From the NCBI GenBank assembly GCA_021205755.1, contig JAJPWX010000099.1, positions 1 through 64,000 on the forward strand: a stretch of DNA of 64,000 nt. The letters are read 5' to 3'. Shown one piece after another: positions 1 through 8,340 of this stretch. The position numbers and the translations under genes were made by a program. This DNA comes from Lachnospiraceae bacterium. Lineage in GTDB: Bacteria > Bacillota > Clostridia > Lachnospirales > Lachnospiraceae. How positions within the stretch are numbered: position 1 is the stretch's first letter; the number at the start of each line of letters is the position of its first letter. Under the pieces are notes generated by a model. It had not been told where the DNA came from. It ran no database searches and was given only the letters and a program-made list of their open reading frames with translations.

Positions 1-340
1 TGTTAAAGACGCAGGGTATTGTATTGCGCCTTCACTGTTAAGTTAACGACATTGTGAAAATGCTTGGTTTTAAGCCATTTCTCAAAAATTACAAAAGACA
101 TCAACTTACCGTAACTTATCGCAAAATGGTGTAGTAAATCGTTAAAATGGTGTAGTAAATGGTGTAGTAAATCGCGAGAGAACCGTCAAATATTGAACAT
201 CTGAATAAGCTCCGTATGCAAGAAAATTTATTGCTATACGAGGCTTATTTTAATGCTCAATTATAAGAAATTTTTATCATCTAAAAATGCATTGGCAATC
301 AAATAACTCTAGTAATACAATACATGAAAGGAGACATATT
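1..340. other. gene-free left edge with integrase-type repeats
   Basis: No coding region is supported in the first 340 bases; all three + frames are stopped early in the first 50 bases. The notable content is a cluster of direct repeats at 123-172, listed separately. An AT-rich stretch follows and leads to the ribosome-binding site of the gp10-like gene. I cannot tell whether bases 1-120 are chromosome or more of the element. Confidence 0.6.
123..172. repeat. three direct repeats, candidate att/arm sites (left)
   Basis: AAATGGTGTAGTAAAT occurs three times, at 124-139, 145-160 and 157-172; the last two overlap by 4 bp. A related sequence, AAAATGGTGTAGTA, lies at 37493-37506 just after the integrase gene, preceded by a partial copy at 37482-37492. 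Short direct repeats at both ends of an integrase-bearing segment are what tyrosine-recombinase attachment or arm sites look like. If the pair marks the ends, the element is about 37.3 kb. It remains possible that these are only arm-type sites and that the element continues to the left. Confidence 0.5.
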
Positions 341-727
341 GTGAGTAAGACATTTACCAATACAAGCGCACTTAAAGCGGCACTATTAAAAGATACGCGC
401 GATGCGGTTGAATCGGCTGCACAGCGGGTATACGACAGACTACAGGAGAACGTTGATTATTTCTACACTGCTCCGGAGGGCAAATATCACAGGACAGGCC
501 TGCTCCAAGCTTCGCCACAGATAGACGGCCTGTACGAAACAGATGACGGAGCGATGGCACAAATCAGCATCAGTACCGGGACGCAGTATGATCCCGCCGG
601 GAGAGATACGCAGTGGATATACAATGCTGCCGAGAATGATGAACTACTAGGCCACGGCGGCTTCTGGCGGGGAACCGAGGCTGAGATCGCGAACATCTTA
701 GATGAAGAAATCAGAAAACGGTTTTAA
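341..727 (+). CDS. phage head-tail (HK97 gp10-like) protein
   Basis: A 128-residue protein resembling small phage head-closure or tail-completion proteins of the HK97 gp10 type. The N-terminal half is helical and contains the pattern RVYDRLQENVDYFYTAPEGKYHRTGLL; the C-terminal half has the HGGFWRGTEAEI-type ending seen in such minor virion proteins. The GTG at 341 is preferred over the upstream ATG at 287, because AAAGGAGA lies 6-10 bases before it. The usual neighbours (portal, capsid, major tail protein) are absent from this side of the window, so it may be a survivor of a reduced phage or the end of a module lying to the left. The family call is from pattern recognition only. Confidence 0.55.
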   Translation: MSKTFTNTSALKAALLKDTRDAVESAAQRVYDRLQENVDYFYTAPEGKYHRTGLLQASPQIDGLYETDDGAMAQISISTGTQYDPAGRDTQWIYNAAENDELLGHGGFWRGTEAEIANILDEEIRKRF

Positions 728-779
728 AAGTGGAAGAATATAGAGGAATCCCAGTAAAGAAAAACGGAGGAATATAATT

Positions 780-1322
780 ATGACAGAGATTAAAGATATT
801 GAAGAAAAACAGCTACAGCTTGCATATTCTCTATCAAGAGAGCATGGGAAAAGCGTGGCTGAAAAATTCAGTGTCCCATCTATCTATACACAATGGTGTA
901 AATGGTGGGAGCAAGATTTTTTGATGAATGGCGGTATCATGCCAGTAATAAGTAATGAGCAGCTTGTATCTTCTAAAGAGAATGTTGGCGCGATTCAGCC
1001 GGGATACATCCAGTATTACAATAAGGTACTGGCAGAGACGAGCGCGTGGATCATCGCACATTATGATGATGCGCTGAACGGGCGCGAAAATTCCGACCGA
1101 TTCAAAACGCAGTTGGCGCAATGCCGAACAGATCATTACAAAGCGCTCACTGAGTTGCTACAGAATAGTGGTTATTATGTACGAAACGGCGCGAGTATCC
1201 ATCATCCCGGTCGCATTGGGAAATACTGGTTGTATAAGCACGGTGAGAACATGGAGCATTTGTATTTTGCGGGAACCTACGAATATACGCTTGACTATAT
1301 CAACGAAGCACTCCCGGCGTAA
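780..1322 (+). CDS. hypothetical phage-type protein
   Basis: I do not recognise this 180-residue protein. It is soluble, has no signal peptide or membrane segment, and is rich in aromatic residues (for example CKWWEQDF and GKYWLYKHG). GGAGGAATATAATT precedes the ATG, giving a well-spaced ribosome site. Between it and the gp10-like gene a 15-codon GTG-started reading frame (730-777) ends inside the ribosome site and could couple translation. The upstream sequence CCAGTAAAGAAAAA at 751-764 recurs before the ATPase gene at 5.8 kb. It lies in a + strand run with the virion-like gene and is probably co-transcribed. Confidence 0.6.
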   Translation: MTEIKDIEEKQLQLAYSLSREHGKSVAEKFSVPSIYTQWCKWWEQDFLMNGGIMPVISNEQLVSSKENVGAIQPGYIQYYNKVLAETSAWIIAHYDDALNGRENSDRFKTQLAQCRTDHYKALTELLQNSGYYVRNGASIHHPGRIGKYWLYKHGENMEHLYFAGTYEYTLDYINEALPA

Positions 1323-1589
1323 GACAGAACAATAGTAGTCCTGGCAGAAGGGACTTAAAAGAAATTCTGTATCTGCAATTCGAAGCATTTCTTGCGGTTC
1401 ACTCTGAACCGGACATATCCAATAAAAGCCAGTAAATAGTAACTATATCCCATTATTGGGAAGAAAATTGTATCAGTTTAAAACTATCCCCCCGGCGGGG
1501 AAACTCTTATCTTAAAGGCTGTCCTTGTGGCGGTCTTTTTGCAATGCTTTTATACGGCACGAATTGCCGATTCTATGAATGGAGGACAA

Positions 1590-2903
1590 ATGAGTAATGA
1601 ATTAAATATTGAGAGTAACACGAAACAAGAAACGAAAAAATGCCCCAGATGTGGGAAAATTCTGCCGCTTGACAGATTCAGAATTGTCCAGAAAAGGGAT
1701 GCAAAGCCATACATTCGCAGCGAGTGCCGCGATTGTGAAGCTGAATATGCCAAGGAATACATGGCTCTCAAAAAAGAACAGATGGATGTATTTGACGAGA
1801 ATATAGAGATCGTATATGAGCGTAAATATAAAGAGATTCACCTGGCGCGAATCCTTGACCTTGCGCAGACAGGACTTGATCTTCCTTTAATGGGCGAAGA
1901 TGAAATCTTCGTGCAGTTGATGCAGTACCCCGGTTCCTGGCTGTCAAACTACGGGCGTATGATCCGCAAATCATACAACAAATACAGACTGCTAAAGGGC
2001 AACGGCACGAAGAACGGCCTGAGTTACACTGTAAGAGAGCATATATGCGAGGATGGCAAATGGATTTCGACAGACAAGCATATTGATGTGACTTCGGCGG
2101 TTATTGAGACATTTATTGTCAATCCGGATGTAGCCAGTAATACGAGAATCTGGCACAGGGGAGACAAGGGCAGTGATTACTACTATAGGAATTTATATCC
2201 AGTGACATCTGATCAGTACAGTATAATCCGCGACCATTACAAGCGTACTGGCGAAGATTCGGAAGAATACATCTTGAAGGTTATGAATGACATTCGATTT
2301 AAACCGGAAGACTGGGCGCGAAAGGCATTTAGGCCGACCTTGTGCGGCGTAGGCTATCATGGCTGTAGCGACGTTGACACCGATTCAGAAGCTTATGTTA
2401 AGTGGAAGAATATGATTGAGCGCTGCTATAATCAAAATTCGCTACAATATGCGCCACAGTACACGGATTGCACAGTTTGTGATGAGTGGTTGAATTTCAG
2501 CAATTTCCGATTCTGGTACGAGACACACAAATATGGTTCCCGGCCTCTCAGCCTGGACAAAGATATTCTATTAAAGGGGAATACGGTATACTGTCCGGAA
2601 TGCTGCTCACTCGTGCCGAAAGATATCAATCTGCTTATGATATCCACTACTGGAAAAGACAGGCACGGCTTGCCGATCGGTGTATATGCGGTCAAACGGC
2701 GAAAGGGTAAATTCCGCGCGGAAATGAACGCATACGGCAAGATCATAAAAATCGGAACATATGGCAGCCCGGAAGAGGCGTTTCAGCATTACAAGGAATA
2801 CAAAGAAACCTTTATAAAAAAGATAGCGGAAGAACGTAAGGGGCAAATTACGTTTCCGGTATACAATGCAATGATGAACTGGGAAGTTGAAATAACGGAT
2901 TAG
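1590..2903 (+). CDS. zinc-ribbon and AP2-like DNA-binding phage protein
   Basis: A 437-residue protein with three recognisable parts. Residues 18-49 carry a CxxC...CxxC zinc ribbon (C18, C21, C46, C49). The middle (about 275-365) resembles the HNH-like region of phage AP2/NUMOD proteins, with a W-x-N-MIERCYN motif, a CTVCDEW stretch and a second CxxC pair. The C-terminal 50 residues have the pattern GVYAVKRRKGKFRAEM...IGTYGSPEEAFQHY, which fits an AP2 DNA-binding fold. Such proteins are often homing-endonuclease relatives or phage DNA-binding factors. Whether a nuclease site remains is unclear because no intact HNH triad is obvious. The start at 1590 is chosen for the GGAGG at 1581-1585. A strong terminator follows. 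Confidence 0.6.
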   Translation: MSNELNIESNTKQETKKCPRCGKILPLDRFRIVQKRDAKPYIRSECRDCEAEYAKEYMALKKEQMDVFDENIEIVYERKYKEIHLARILDLAQTGLDLPLMGEDEIFVQLMQYPGSWLSNYGRMIRKSYNKYRLLKGNGTKNGLSYTVREHICEDGKWISTDKHIDVTSAVIETFIVNPDVASNTRIWHRGDKGSDYYYRNLYPVTSDQYSIIRDHYKRTGEDSEEYILKVMNDIRFKPEDWARKAFRPTLCGVGYHGCSDVDTDSEAYVKWKNMIERCYNQNSLQYAPQYTDCTVCDEWLNFSNFRFWYETHKYGSRPLSLDKDILLKGNTVYCPECCSLVPKDINLLMISTTGKDRHGLPIGVYAVKRRKGKFRAEMNAYGKIIKIGTYGSPEEAFQHYKEYKETFIKKIAEERKGQITFPVYNAMMNWEVEITD

Positions 2904-2909
2904 AATATT

Positions 2910-2948
2910 ATAGGCGTATCAGGTGCGAACTGGTGCGCCTATTTTTTT
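2910..2948 (+). terminator. rho-independent terminator
   Basis: A seven-base stem, ATAGGCG at 2910-2916 with CGCCTAT at 2936-2942, is followed by seven T residues. It lies 7 bases after the stop codon of the AP2-like gene. Confidence 0.8.
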
Positions 2949-3002
2949 GCGCCTGCTCCAAGCTGCCTTTTTGTTCCACCTATATCTTCTGCATTTTCGC
3001 GG

Positions 3003-3206
3003 CTATTTGCTTTTATCATGATAGAGGATGTCTGAGACTTCACAATCCAAAATGAAACATAGTGTATCAAGCGTTTTTGTGGTAATGGGGAGACCTTTCC
3101 TCATGCGCTGGAGCGTATTCGCGGAAACACCTTCTTTAAAAATCAGATGGTACTCTGTGATATTCTTCTTAAGTAATGTCTCATAAAATGGCTTGTATGA
3201 AATCAT
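3003..3206 (-). CDS. small Cro/CI-type helix-turn-helix regulator
   Basis: A 67-residue single-domain regulator of the short XRE (YozG-like, HTH_26) type. The helix-turn-helix runs through residues 20-45 (HLIFKEGVSANTLQRMRKG), followed by the typical TLDTLCFILDCEVSDIL ending that closes such domains. It is transcribed away from the large surface-protein gene, and its start lies about 40 bases from a strong + strand promoter. That promoter overlaps two TATTGASTATA repeats, so this protein is the natural candidate to regulate it and perhaps itself. The regulatory role is inferred from position. Confidence 0.75.
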   Translation of the reverse strand: MISYKPFYETLLKKNITEYHLIFKEGVSANTLQRMRKGLPITTKTLDTLCFILDCEVSDILYHDKSK

Positions 3207-3242
3207 TCTGAATCACCCGTGCAAAGAATATCATGCTTAATC

Positions 3243-3273
3243 TATTGACTATACCTAATATATTGAGTATAAT
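3243..3273 (+). promoter_or_regulatory. sigma-A promoter with two operator-like repeats
   Basis: TTGACT (3245-3250) and TATAAT (3268-3273) are separated by 17 bp, close to the consensus promoter. TATTGACTATA and TATTGAGTATA overlap the -35 and -10 hexamers respectively, 18 bp apart. This is an arrangement suited to repression by the divergent Cro/CI-type protein. Transcription would give a leader of about 125 bases before the surface-protein gene at 3405. Confidence 0.7.
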
Positions 3274-3404
3274 TATCGAAAAATATGCAGGGTCAAGAGA
3301 GGGGGACAGAGTGGCCAGAATTTGAAACACACGATTGACTTCTGCAACATCTAAGAATAAAATATTCAAATAGGTTAGCCAAAGAAAAATAGGAGGAGCC
3401 AGTA

Positions 3405-5282
3405 ATGAAAAAGAAAGTAGCGTTATTAATGGCAACAATGTTGTTGTCAACTTCACTTGCAAATATTTCGTTTGCGAGTGAAACGGATGTAATAATTGCG
3501 GAAGACGAGGCAGTTGTCGAAACTGATGAAGTAGTAGACGAAACGGAAGCGTTCGTCCTATCTATGGAGGATGTACCAACTGTTATTTCAGAAGAAGAAA
3601 CTCAAGAGGAGACAGAAGAAACAGATGGTGGAATTGTTGATAGCGGAACGTGCGGCGATGATCTGACATGGGTGCTGTCGAATGAAGGAACGTTGACCAT
3701 CAGTGGCACTGGTGCGATGGATAATTATTTATCTGCTAGTTCTCCTTGGTATGGATTTTGCACCTCAATCATAAAGGTTGTTATTGAATCTGGGGTTACA
3801 ACAATTGGGAACAGCGCCTTTTTTGATTGTGAAAACCTGATTGCGGTGGACATTCCTCAAGGCATAACAATAATTGGAGAGCATGCTTTTCGTGATTGTA
3901 GTAGTTTAACTTCTGTGACGATTCCAGGTAGTGTTGTTTCTATTGGAACGAGAGCATTCTATGGCTGTGACAGTTTGTCAAGTATAATTATTCCGACTAG
4001 CATAACCACTATTGGAAATAATCTTTTGGGTGATGTACAATCGCTAAAAGAAGTTACTTATTTAGGAACAATTGACCAGTGGAACGTTATTGATGGAAGT
4101 TCTTTAGATGCATTGCAGTATTTGCCAATTGTTTGCTCAGATGGGACAATTACACGAGATATCACTATTAATACTATTTCATGCTCCGATACAGTGGGGG
4201 GTTATAATGGAACAGAAATAACTCCATATATCTATATTTACAATGACTATTTTAGACTGACAGAAGGAACGGATTATACAGTTTCATATAGTGATAATAT
4301 AAATGTAGGAACAGCAACGGCTGTAATAACAGGAATTGGAAATTATACAGGTACGGAAACTATATATTTTACAATTCAAGCTCTTTATATAAATAGTGCT
4401 CTTAATACTGTAATAACACTATCTCAGTCCTACTTTACTTATGATGGAACAGAAAAGACACCTACTGTAATTATTACACATGGTTCTACTATTTTAGAAG
4501 AAGGTGTTGATTTTACTGTATCTTATAGTGATAACATAGAAGTGGGAATAGCTACCGCAACTATTACAGGTATAGGCAATTATCAGGGGACAAGCTATAG
4601 AATGTTTGAAATTGGAACGGCCTCTGAAACTACGAACACAAATACAAACACAAACACAGGAAGCTCCAATTCTGGCAATACGCAGCAAACTGAGACAAAA
4701 ACCGAGACAGAGTCCGAAACAGAAGCCACCTCAAACACAATGTTAACTATCGGTGATGATGGCAACTGGTACTACACAGAAAACGGAGAGAATAATTTGT
4801 CATATAACGGCATTGTTGAATATAATGGCGGTTCCTTCTTTGTAGCGAACGGTATCCTTTGCAGTGATGCTAACGGCCTGAACCTCTATGACGGCCAATG
4901 GTATTTCTTGTCGAATGGGCAGATTCAGACACAGTACACTGGTTTCGCGCTCTATGACGGCGAATGGTTCTACATTACGAATGGTGTCTTAGATACTTCG
5001 GTAAACGGCCTGATGTCATACGATGGCGAACAGTTCCTATTTGCGGGTGGTCGTCTAGTTCTTGAATATAGTGGTCTTTGGCTTAATTCTGCGTCCATTG
5101 GTGGTGATGGCAAATGGTACTTCATTGGAGCCGGGATGCTACAAGATGTGTCACAGGTGGTTATGTATGACGGCGAATGGTTTGTTGTATCAAGTGGTGT
5201 TCTTGCCACTTGGTTTAATGGCACGATTGATTATGATGGAAGCACATTTAAGGTGACAGAAGGCCAGTTATACAGTATTTAA
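3405..5282 (+). CDS. secreted BspA-like leucine-rich repeat surface protein
   Basis: A 625-residue exported protein. Residues 1-26 form a signal peptide (KKK, a hydrophobic core, then SFAS-E). An acidic linker is followed by BspA/LRR_5-type leucine-rich repeats (about 105-225; TIGNSAFFDCENLIAV, IIGEHAFRDCSSLTSV and IGTRAFYGCDSLSSI). Two immunoglobulin-like modules come next (about 265-405), each containing GTDYTVSYSDN or GVDFTVSYSDN and the VGxATAxITGIGNY pattern. A Thr/Asn/Glu-rich linker leads to six or so WYF/YDGxWF repeats that resemble cell-wall-binding repeats. BspA-like proteins bind host proteins or other cells. There is no LPXTG or C-terminal membrane anchor, so attachment would rely on the C-terminal repeats. 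As cargo in a phage-like element it is a candidate conversion gene. Confidence 0.75.
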   Translation: MKKKVALLMATMLLSTSLANISFASETDVIIAEDEAVVETDEVVDETEAFVLSMEDVPTVISEEETQEETEETDGGIVDSGTCGDDLTWVLSNEGTLTISGTGAMDNYLSASSPWYGFCTSIIKVVIESGVTTIGNSAFFDCENLIAVDIPQGITIIGEHAFRDCSSLTSVTIPGSVVSIGTRAFYGCDSLSSIIIPTSITTIGNNLLGDVQSLKEVTYLGTIDQWNVIDGSSLDALQYLPIVCSDGTITRDITINTISCSDTVGGYNGTEITPYIYIYNDYFRLTEGTDYTVSYSDNINVGTATAVITGIGNYTGTETIYFTIQALYINSALNTVITLSQSYFTYDGTEKTPTVIITHGSTILEEGVDFTVSYSDNIEVGIATATITGIGNYQGTSYRMFEIGTASETTNTNTNTNTGSSNSGNTQQTETKTETESETEATSNTMLTIGDDGNWYYTENGENNLSYNGIVEYNGGSFFVANGILCSDANGLNLYDGQWYFLSNGQIQTQYTGFALYDGEWFYITNGVLDTSVNGLMSYDGEQFLFAGGRLVLEYSGLWLNSASIGGDGKWYFIGAGMLQDVSQVVMYDGEWFVVSSGVLATWFNGTIDYDGSTFKVTEGQLYSI

Positions 5283-5672
5283 AATCATTTTATCGTTATC
5301 CATATCGGACTATAGTTGTTGAAAAAATGAGAACTGCGGATTTTCCTTTTAAATACTGGATTTTCCGCAGTTTACTGTATAATGAGGAAAGATGAGAACA
5401 TCCGTCCAGAATTAGACTTTGTTAAAAAAATAACAACATCGGTAAAAACCAGTGATTTTGCTGAAAAAGCGGGAACCCACTCCGAAATGTGCAAAATTCA
5501 TGGTTTTGAGCGTGGGAGCGCGGAAACCTTGATATTTGCTGAATTTGAAAGATTGAGAATGGGGAAAAGGGCTTATCGCTTATGAGAGAATGATTTAGTT
5601 TACATAATAATTCTTAAGATTTTCTTAAGAAATAATTAAATAAAACATAATACCACAATTAGCCAATATAAG

Positions 5673-5698
5673 AGACTTCCTACACGGGAGTCTTTTTT
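5673..5698 (+). terminator. rho-independent terminator
   Basis: The stem AGACTTCC (5673-5680) pairs with GGGAGTCT (5686-5693), including one G-T pair, around a 5-base loop. A run of six T residues follows. It closes the surface-protein transcript and isolates the ATPase gene downstream. Confidence 0.75.
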
Positions 5699-5798
5699 AT
5701 GCGCGAATTTACGTGAAAAACGAAACCAACGTGGAGAAGAATAACAATATGGCGTTAGCCAGTAAAGAAAAAATGAATGACTTTAAAGGAGATTTTTT

Positions 5799-7028
5799 AT
5801 GGAAAGAACGAAAATTACAGTAATTGATTCACTAATGGGAACCGGAAAAACGACATGGGCAATTGAACACATCAACAACAATCCGGAAGAAAACATCCTC
5901 TACATCACTCCGTTTCTGGACGAGGTTGACCGGATCATCAAAAATACCACACGCGAATTTAAGGAGCCTTTAAATCATGGTAATGGCAAACTTAGCGCGA
6001 TTAACGAAATGTTGGCTTGCCAGATGGATATTGCATCTACACACGCGCTTTTTCGTACCTTTAACAATGAGAGCCGTGAGAACATCCGTGACAACCACTA
6101 TACGCTCATTCTTGATGAAGTTTTGAACGTTATTGAGCCGTATGATGATGTCAAACCGGATGATATGAAGTTCTTACAAAAGGGTGGATTTATCACGATT
6201 GACGATGAAGGTTATGCCATCTGGGATAACGAAACGCTTGATTATGACATCAAGTACAACGAAATCAAAAATCTTGCCAATAGTAGAAGCTTGATTTACG
6301 TCAATCAGAAGTTATTGCTCTGGAGATACCCGCCAGAGATATTTTCTCTGTTTGACAATATTTACATCCTCACGTATATGTTTGACGCGAGTATTTTGAA
6401 GTATTACTTCGATTTGTACGGGATTGAATACGATGCTAAGAGTGTTGTGCGCACGGATACCGGATATGACCTGGCTGATTATTTTGTACCGGATTTATCC
6501 CTTTACCGGGAAAAGATTCATATATACGATGGTAAGCTTAATAATAATCTGAATAATAAAATCAACGGTTTGTCGGCAAATTGGTTTAAATCCAATATAA
6601 ATAAGGAAAAGATTCAGATGTTGAAGAATAATATTTATAACTATTTTCAGCATATTGTTAAGGCGAAGTCAGAGACGATCATGTGGACATCCTTTAAAGA
6701 GAGCAAGAGTAAGCTCAAAGGCAAGGGCTATTCAAATAGGCACGTGGCTTGCAATTGCCGTTCGACAAATGAATATGCCAATACATACAACCTTGCGTAT
6801 TGTGTGAATATTTATTTACACCCGGGAGTATCGCAGTTCTTTCTACAGAGAGGAATTGAAGTCGATCAGGATTTATATGCACTTTCAGAAATGATTCAGT
6901 GGATTTGGCGTAGTAGAATCCGTAACGGTGAAGAAATTAATATTTACATTCCGTCAAAGCGTATGAGAGGTCTTTTAGAGGAATGGCTGAATATGAATAT
7001 TGAGTACCATGAGAAGCTCGTAGGATGA
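5799..7028 (+). CDS. phage P-loop ATPase, helicase-like
   Basis: A 409-residue soluble protein with a Walker A motif at residues 14-19 (GTGKTTW) and a likely Walker B, LILDEV, near residue 110. The C-terminal part (ALSEMIQWIWRSRIRNGEEINIYIPSKRMRGLLEEW) resembles the end of phage superfamily 1/2 helicases that lack obvious conserved box names. It probably acts in element DNA replication or recombination. No DNA-binding domain is evident. The start is supported by AAAGGAG at 5788-5793. A 24-codon reading frame from 5749 overlaps the start and may couple translation. Downstream there is a 1.5-kb region without a long gene, so this is the last gene of its run. Confidence 0.65.
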   Translation: MERTKITVIDSLMGTGKTTWAIEHINNNPEENILYITPFLDEVDRIIKNTTREFKEPLNHGNGKLSAINEMLACQMDIASTHALFRTFNNESRENIRDNHYTLILDEVLNVIEPYDDVKPDDMKFLQKGGFITIDDEGYAIWDNETLDYDIKYNEIKNLANSRSLIYVNQKLLLWRYPPEIFSLFDNIYILTYMFDASILKYYFDLYGIEYDAKSVVRTDTGYDLADYFVPDLSLYREKIHIYDGKLNNNLNNKINGLSANWFKSNINKEKIQMLKNNIYNYFQHIVKAKSETIMWTSFKESKSKLKGKGYSNRHVACNCRSTNEYANTYNLAYCVNIYLHPGVSQFFLQRGIEVDQDLYALSEMIQWIWRSRIRNGEEINIYIPSKRMRGLLEEWLNMNIEYHEKLVG

Positions 7029-7440
7029 TATTGTAGAAGTGTACGAATAGATGATATTTATTATTCCTTATAAGGGGGGAAAGAGATATGGGTGTAAAAC
7101 TTTACTCTTTCCTCTTGGGAAGAAGACCTTCCCAAACGGCTTCGCAAATCCGCTAAAATCAAGGGTTTCAGAGAAAAATCGTTAAGAATAGAAAAGTGAA
7201 AAAGAAATATATTTTTATCCTTTAAAGGAAAAATTCTGATACGGTTGTGACAGCCGGGGAATCACTGCTTTCACCGGGACCTGCCACAGCCAGGAAAAAA
7301 TATAAAATGGCCTTCGGCCAATATACCTTTAAATGATAAAATGTCCATCGGTTCTATCGCAGCCGCTACGCCAAGCCATTTCAGCAATCACTTGCGAATT
7401 TGACGCAGCTATACATTTTTCTCTTTACTGGGAAAAAGTG
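7029..7440. other. gene-free region with strong hairpins (part 1)
   Basis: No coding region is supported. The sequence shows a perfect 8-bp hairpin, TTGGGAAG/CTTCCCAA, at 7115-7135 and a palindrome centred on CCTTTAAAGG near 7224. A long-range stem at about 7230-7280 pairs GGTTGTGACAG with CTGCCACAGCC with few mismatches. A tight TGGCC-TTC-GGCCA hairpin lies at about 7308-7320. A T-rich CTTTACTGGG motif follows at 7415-7432. The density of stable stems suggests a structured RNA on one strand, but no known RNA family was identified from memory. Confidence 0.45.
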
Positions 7441-7441
7441 A

Positions 7442-7470
7442 TTGTATTTCTCTGCCAGGTATGATATATT
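7442..7470 (+). promoter_or_regulatory. promoter of the antitoxin RNA
   Basis: TTGTAT (7442-7447) and TATATT (7465-7470) are 17 bp apart. This is a good sigma-A promoter directed toward the toxin gene's 3' end. The predicted RNA start is near 7477. Confidence 0.6.
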
Positions 7471-7476
7471 CATAGA

Positions 7477-7570
7477 TGAAGAGAACAACCGCCCACAAAG
7501 TGGTTAGCCTCGTTGTTAATGTATAATAAGCCTACCCTATTCGGCCAAGATACAAGGTAGGCTTATTTAT
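7477..7570 (+). ncRNA. candidate type I antitoxin RNA
   Basis: A short RNA of about 90 bases is predicted between the + strand promoter at 7442-7470 and the terminator hairpin at 7526-7566. Its 5' part contains a stem pairing AACC..CCAC with GTGGTT, closed by AACAAC/GTTGTT. It converges on the toxin gene and shares the terminator hairpin with the toxin mRNA, so the two RNAs would be complementary over their 3' ends. That is the layout of txpA/ratA and bsrG/SR4 type I systems. Ends are predictions. Confidence 0.6.
7526..7566. terminator. bidirectional terminator shared by toxin and antitoxin
   Basis: A perfect 11-bp stem, ATAAGCCTACC (7526-7536) with GGTAGGCTTAT (7556-7566). T-rich sequence follows on the + strand, and a shorter AT-rich tract follows on the - strand. 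It would end the antitoxin RNA on one strand and the toxin mRNA on the other. Confidence 0.75.
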
Positions 7571-7662
7571 TTTCGCTTGTTGATCCTATCTATATAGGCA
7601 AGCAACGCTATTAGGAATGAGCCACCAAGAAACAGCAAGCTTAATGTTTCATATGTATCCAT
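7567..7662 (-). CDS. type I toxin, holin-like membrane peptide
   Basis: A 31-residue peptide, MDTYETLSLLFLGG followed by SFLIALLAYIDRINKRK. The M-x-TYE-x-LS-L start, one hydrophobic segment and a basic C-terminal tail are the hallmarks of the 'putative holin-like toxin' family related to TxpA and BsrG. Such peptides insert in the membrane and stop growth when not repressed. A near-perfect ribosome site, GGGAGGTGA, precedes the ATG. An extended -10 lies about 70 bases upstream on the same strand. The convergent + strand RNA with a shared terminator supports a complete toxin-antitoxin pair, probably stabilising the element. The coordinates were worked out base by base. Confidence 0.85.
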   Translation of the reverse strand: MDTYETLSLLFLGGSFLIALLAYIDRINKRK

Positions 7663-7731
7663 TCGCGTCACCTCCCCTCTATTGCTAGTATGGGAGGCTT
7701 ACCACCTTGCAACACAGTTGCTCCGGTTCAT

Positions 7732-7740
7732 ATCATAGCA
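7732..7740 (-). promoter_or_regulatory. extended -10 promoter of the toxin mRNA
   Basis: Read on the - strand the sequence is TGCTATGAT, an extended -10 element (TGn-TATGAT). No good -35 is visible, as is common with extended -10 promoters. The start point would be near 7725, giving a toxin mRNA of about 200 bases with a 60-base leader. Confidence 0.5.
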
Positions 7741-8311
7741 TATCTCGCGTATGAGCGCTAGTTCTTTTTGCAAAATAAGGGAATATTTTTAAAGCTTAAA
7801 ATGTTGTTTTTTCCTTTAAAGGCTTATTCTGTTATATTACTTTGCACGGATCGCTTCACCTGTTTCCGGTGGAACCGTTTTCACGCAGCAATTGCGTTAC
7901 TGGGAATGGGTTATCGTGTTTGAATTTTCGGTCAGTATCGGGAAATGCTACATTCTACCACTTCGGAAAAACGATTTTCCTTTTCAAGTCTAAACCACCC
8001 CCGTATTAGTGTTACCAGTTGCGGCGTAGCGGTGTAGCATACTGGAAAAGTGGCAACGCATTATCCCATTAAAAGAGATAAGATAATTGAAATTATTTGA
8101 GCGTGGCGGCGGTGACATAGAGAATCAAATTTTTTCCTTTACTGGGTACTTATGTGAGATTCCCAATAGATTTTGATGTAATGCGTTGGGCGGTGTGGCG
8201 GTCATTGCTCCATGATATGCCACGCCGAACGGGAGACAAGTAACGCTGAAAGAATAACCTTCGCTTCTCTTACTGGCTCCCAATACTGAGACGATGCGCA
8301 ACGCCACAAAA
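7741..8311. other. gene-free region with strong hairpins (part 2)
   Basis: No convincing coding region is present. Structures seen include CCAGT-TGC/GCA-ACTGG around 8020-8036 and a nested stem at 8183-8246. In the latter GCGTT/AACGC encloses GGTGTGGC (8192-8199) paired with GCCACGCC (8219-8226) and an inner CAT/ATG. Copies of the T-rich TTTACTGG motif lie at 8131-8146 and about 8264-8276. A + strand terminator at 8312-8340 ends the block, so a + strand RNA of up to roughly 500 bases is plausible. Its function is unknown. Confidence 0.45.
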
Positions 8312-8340
8312 GCCCTATTGACCTTACAGGGCGTTTTTTT
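8312..8340 (+). terminator. rho-independent terminator of an unassigned RNA
   Basis: GCCCT (8312-8316) pairs with AGGGC (8328-8332) and is followed by seven T residues at 8334-8340. No protein gene precedes it on the + strand for 1.3 kb. It therefore most likely ends the structured RNA inferred in the region just upstream. Confidence 0.65.

Noticed and set aside
5382..5585. 67-residue + strand frame
   Set aside because: Its ATG overlaps a TATAAT-like hexamer, there is no ribosome site, and the sequence resembles no protein I know. It could be real, but the evidence is too thin for a gene call.
8125..8307. 60-residue - strand frame in the gene-free region
   Set aside because: It runs through the nested hairpin at 8183-8246 and has no ribosome site or family resemblance.
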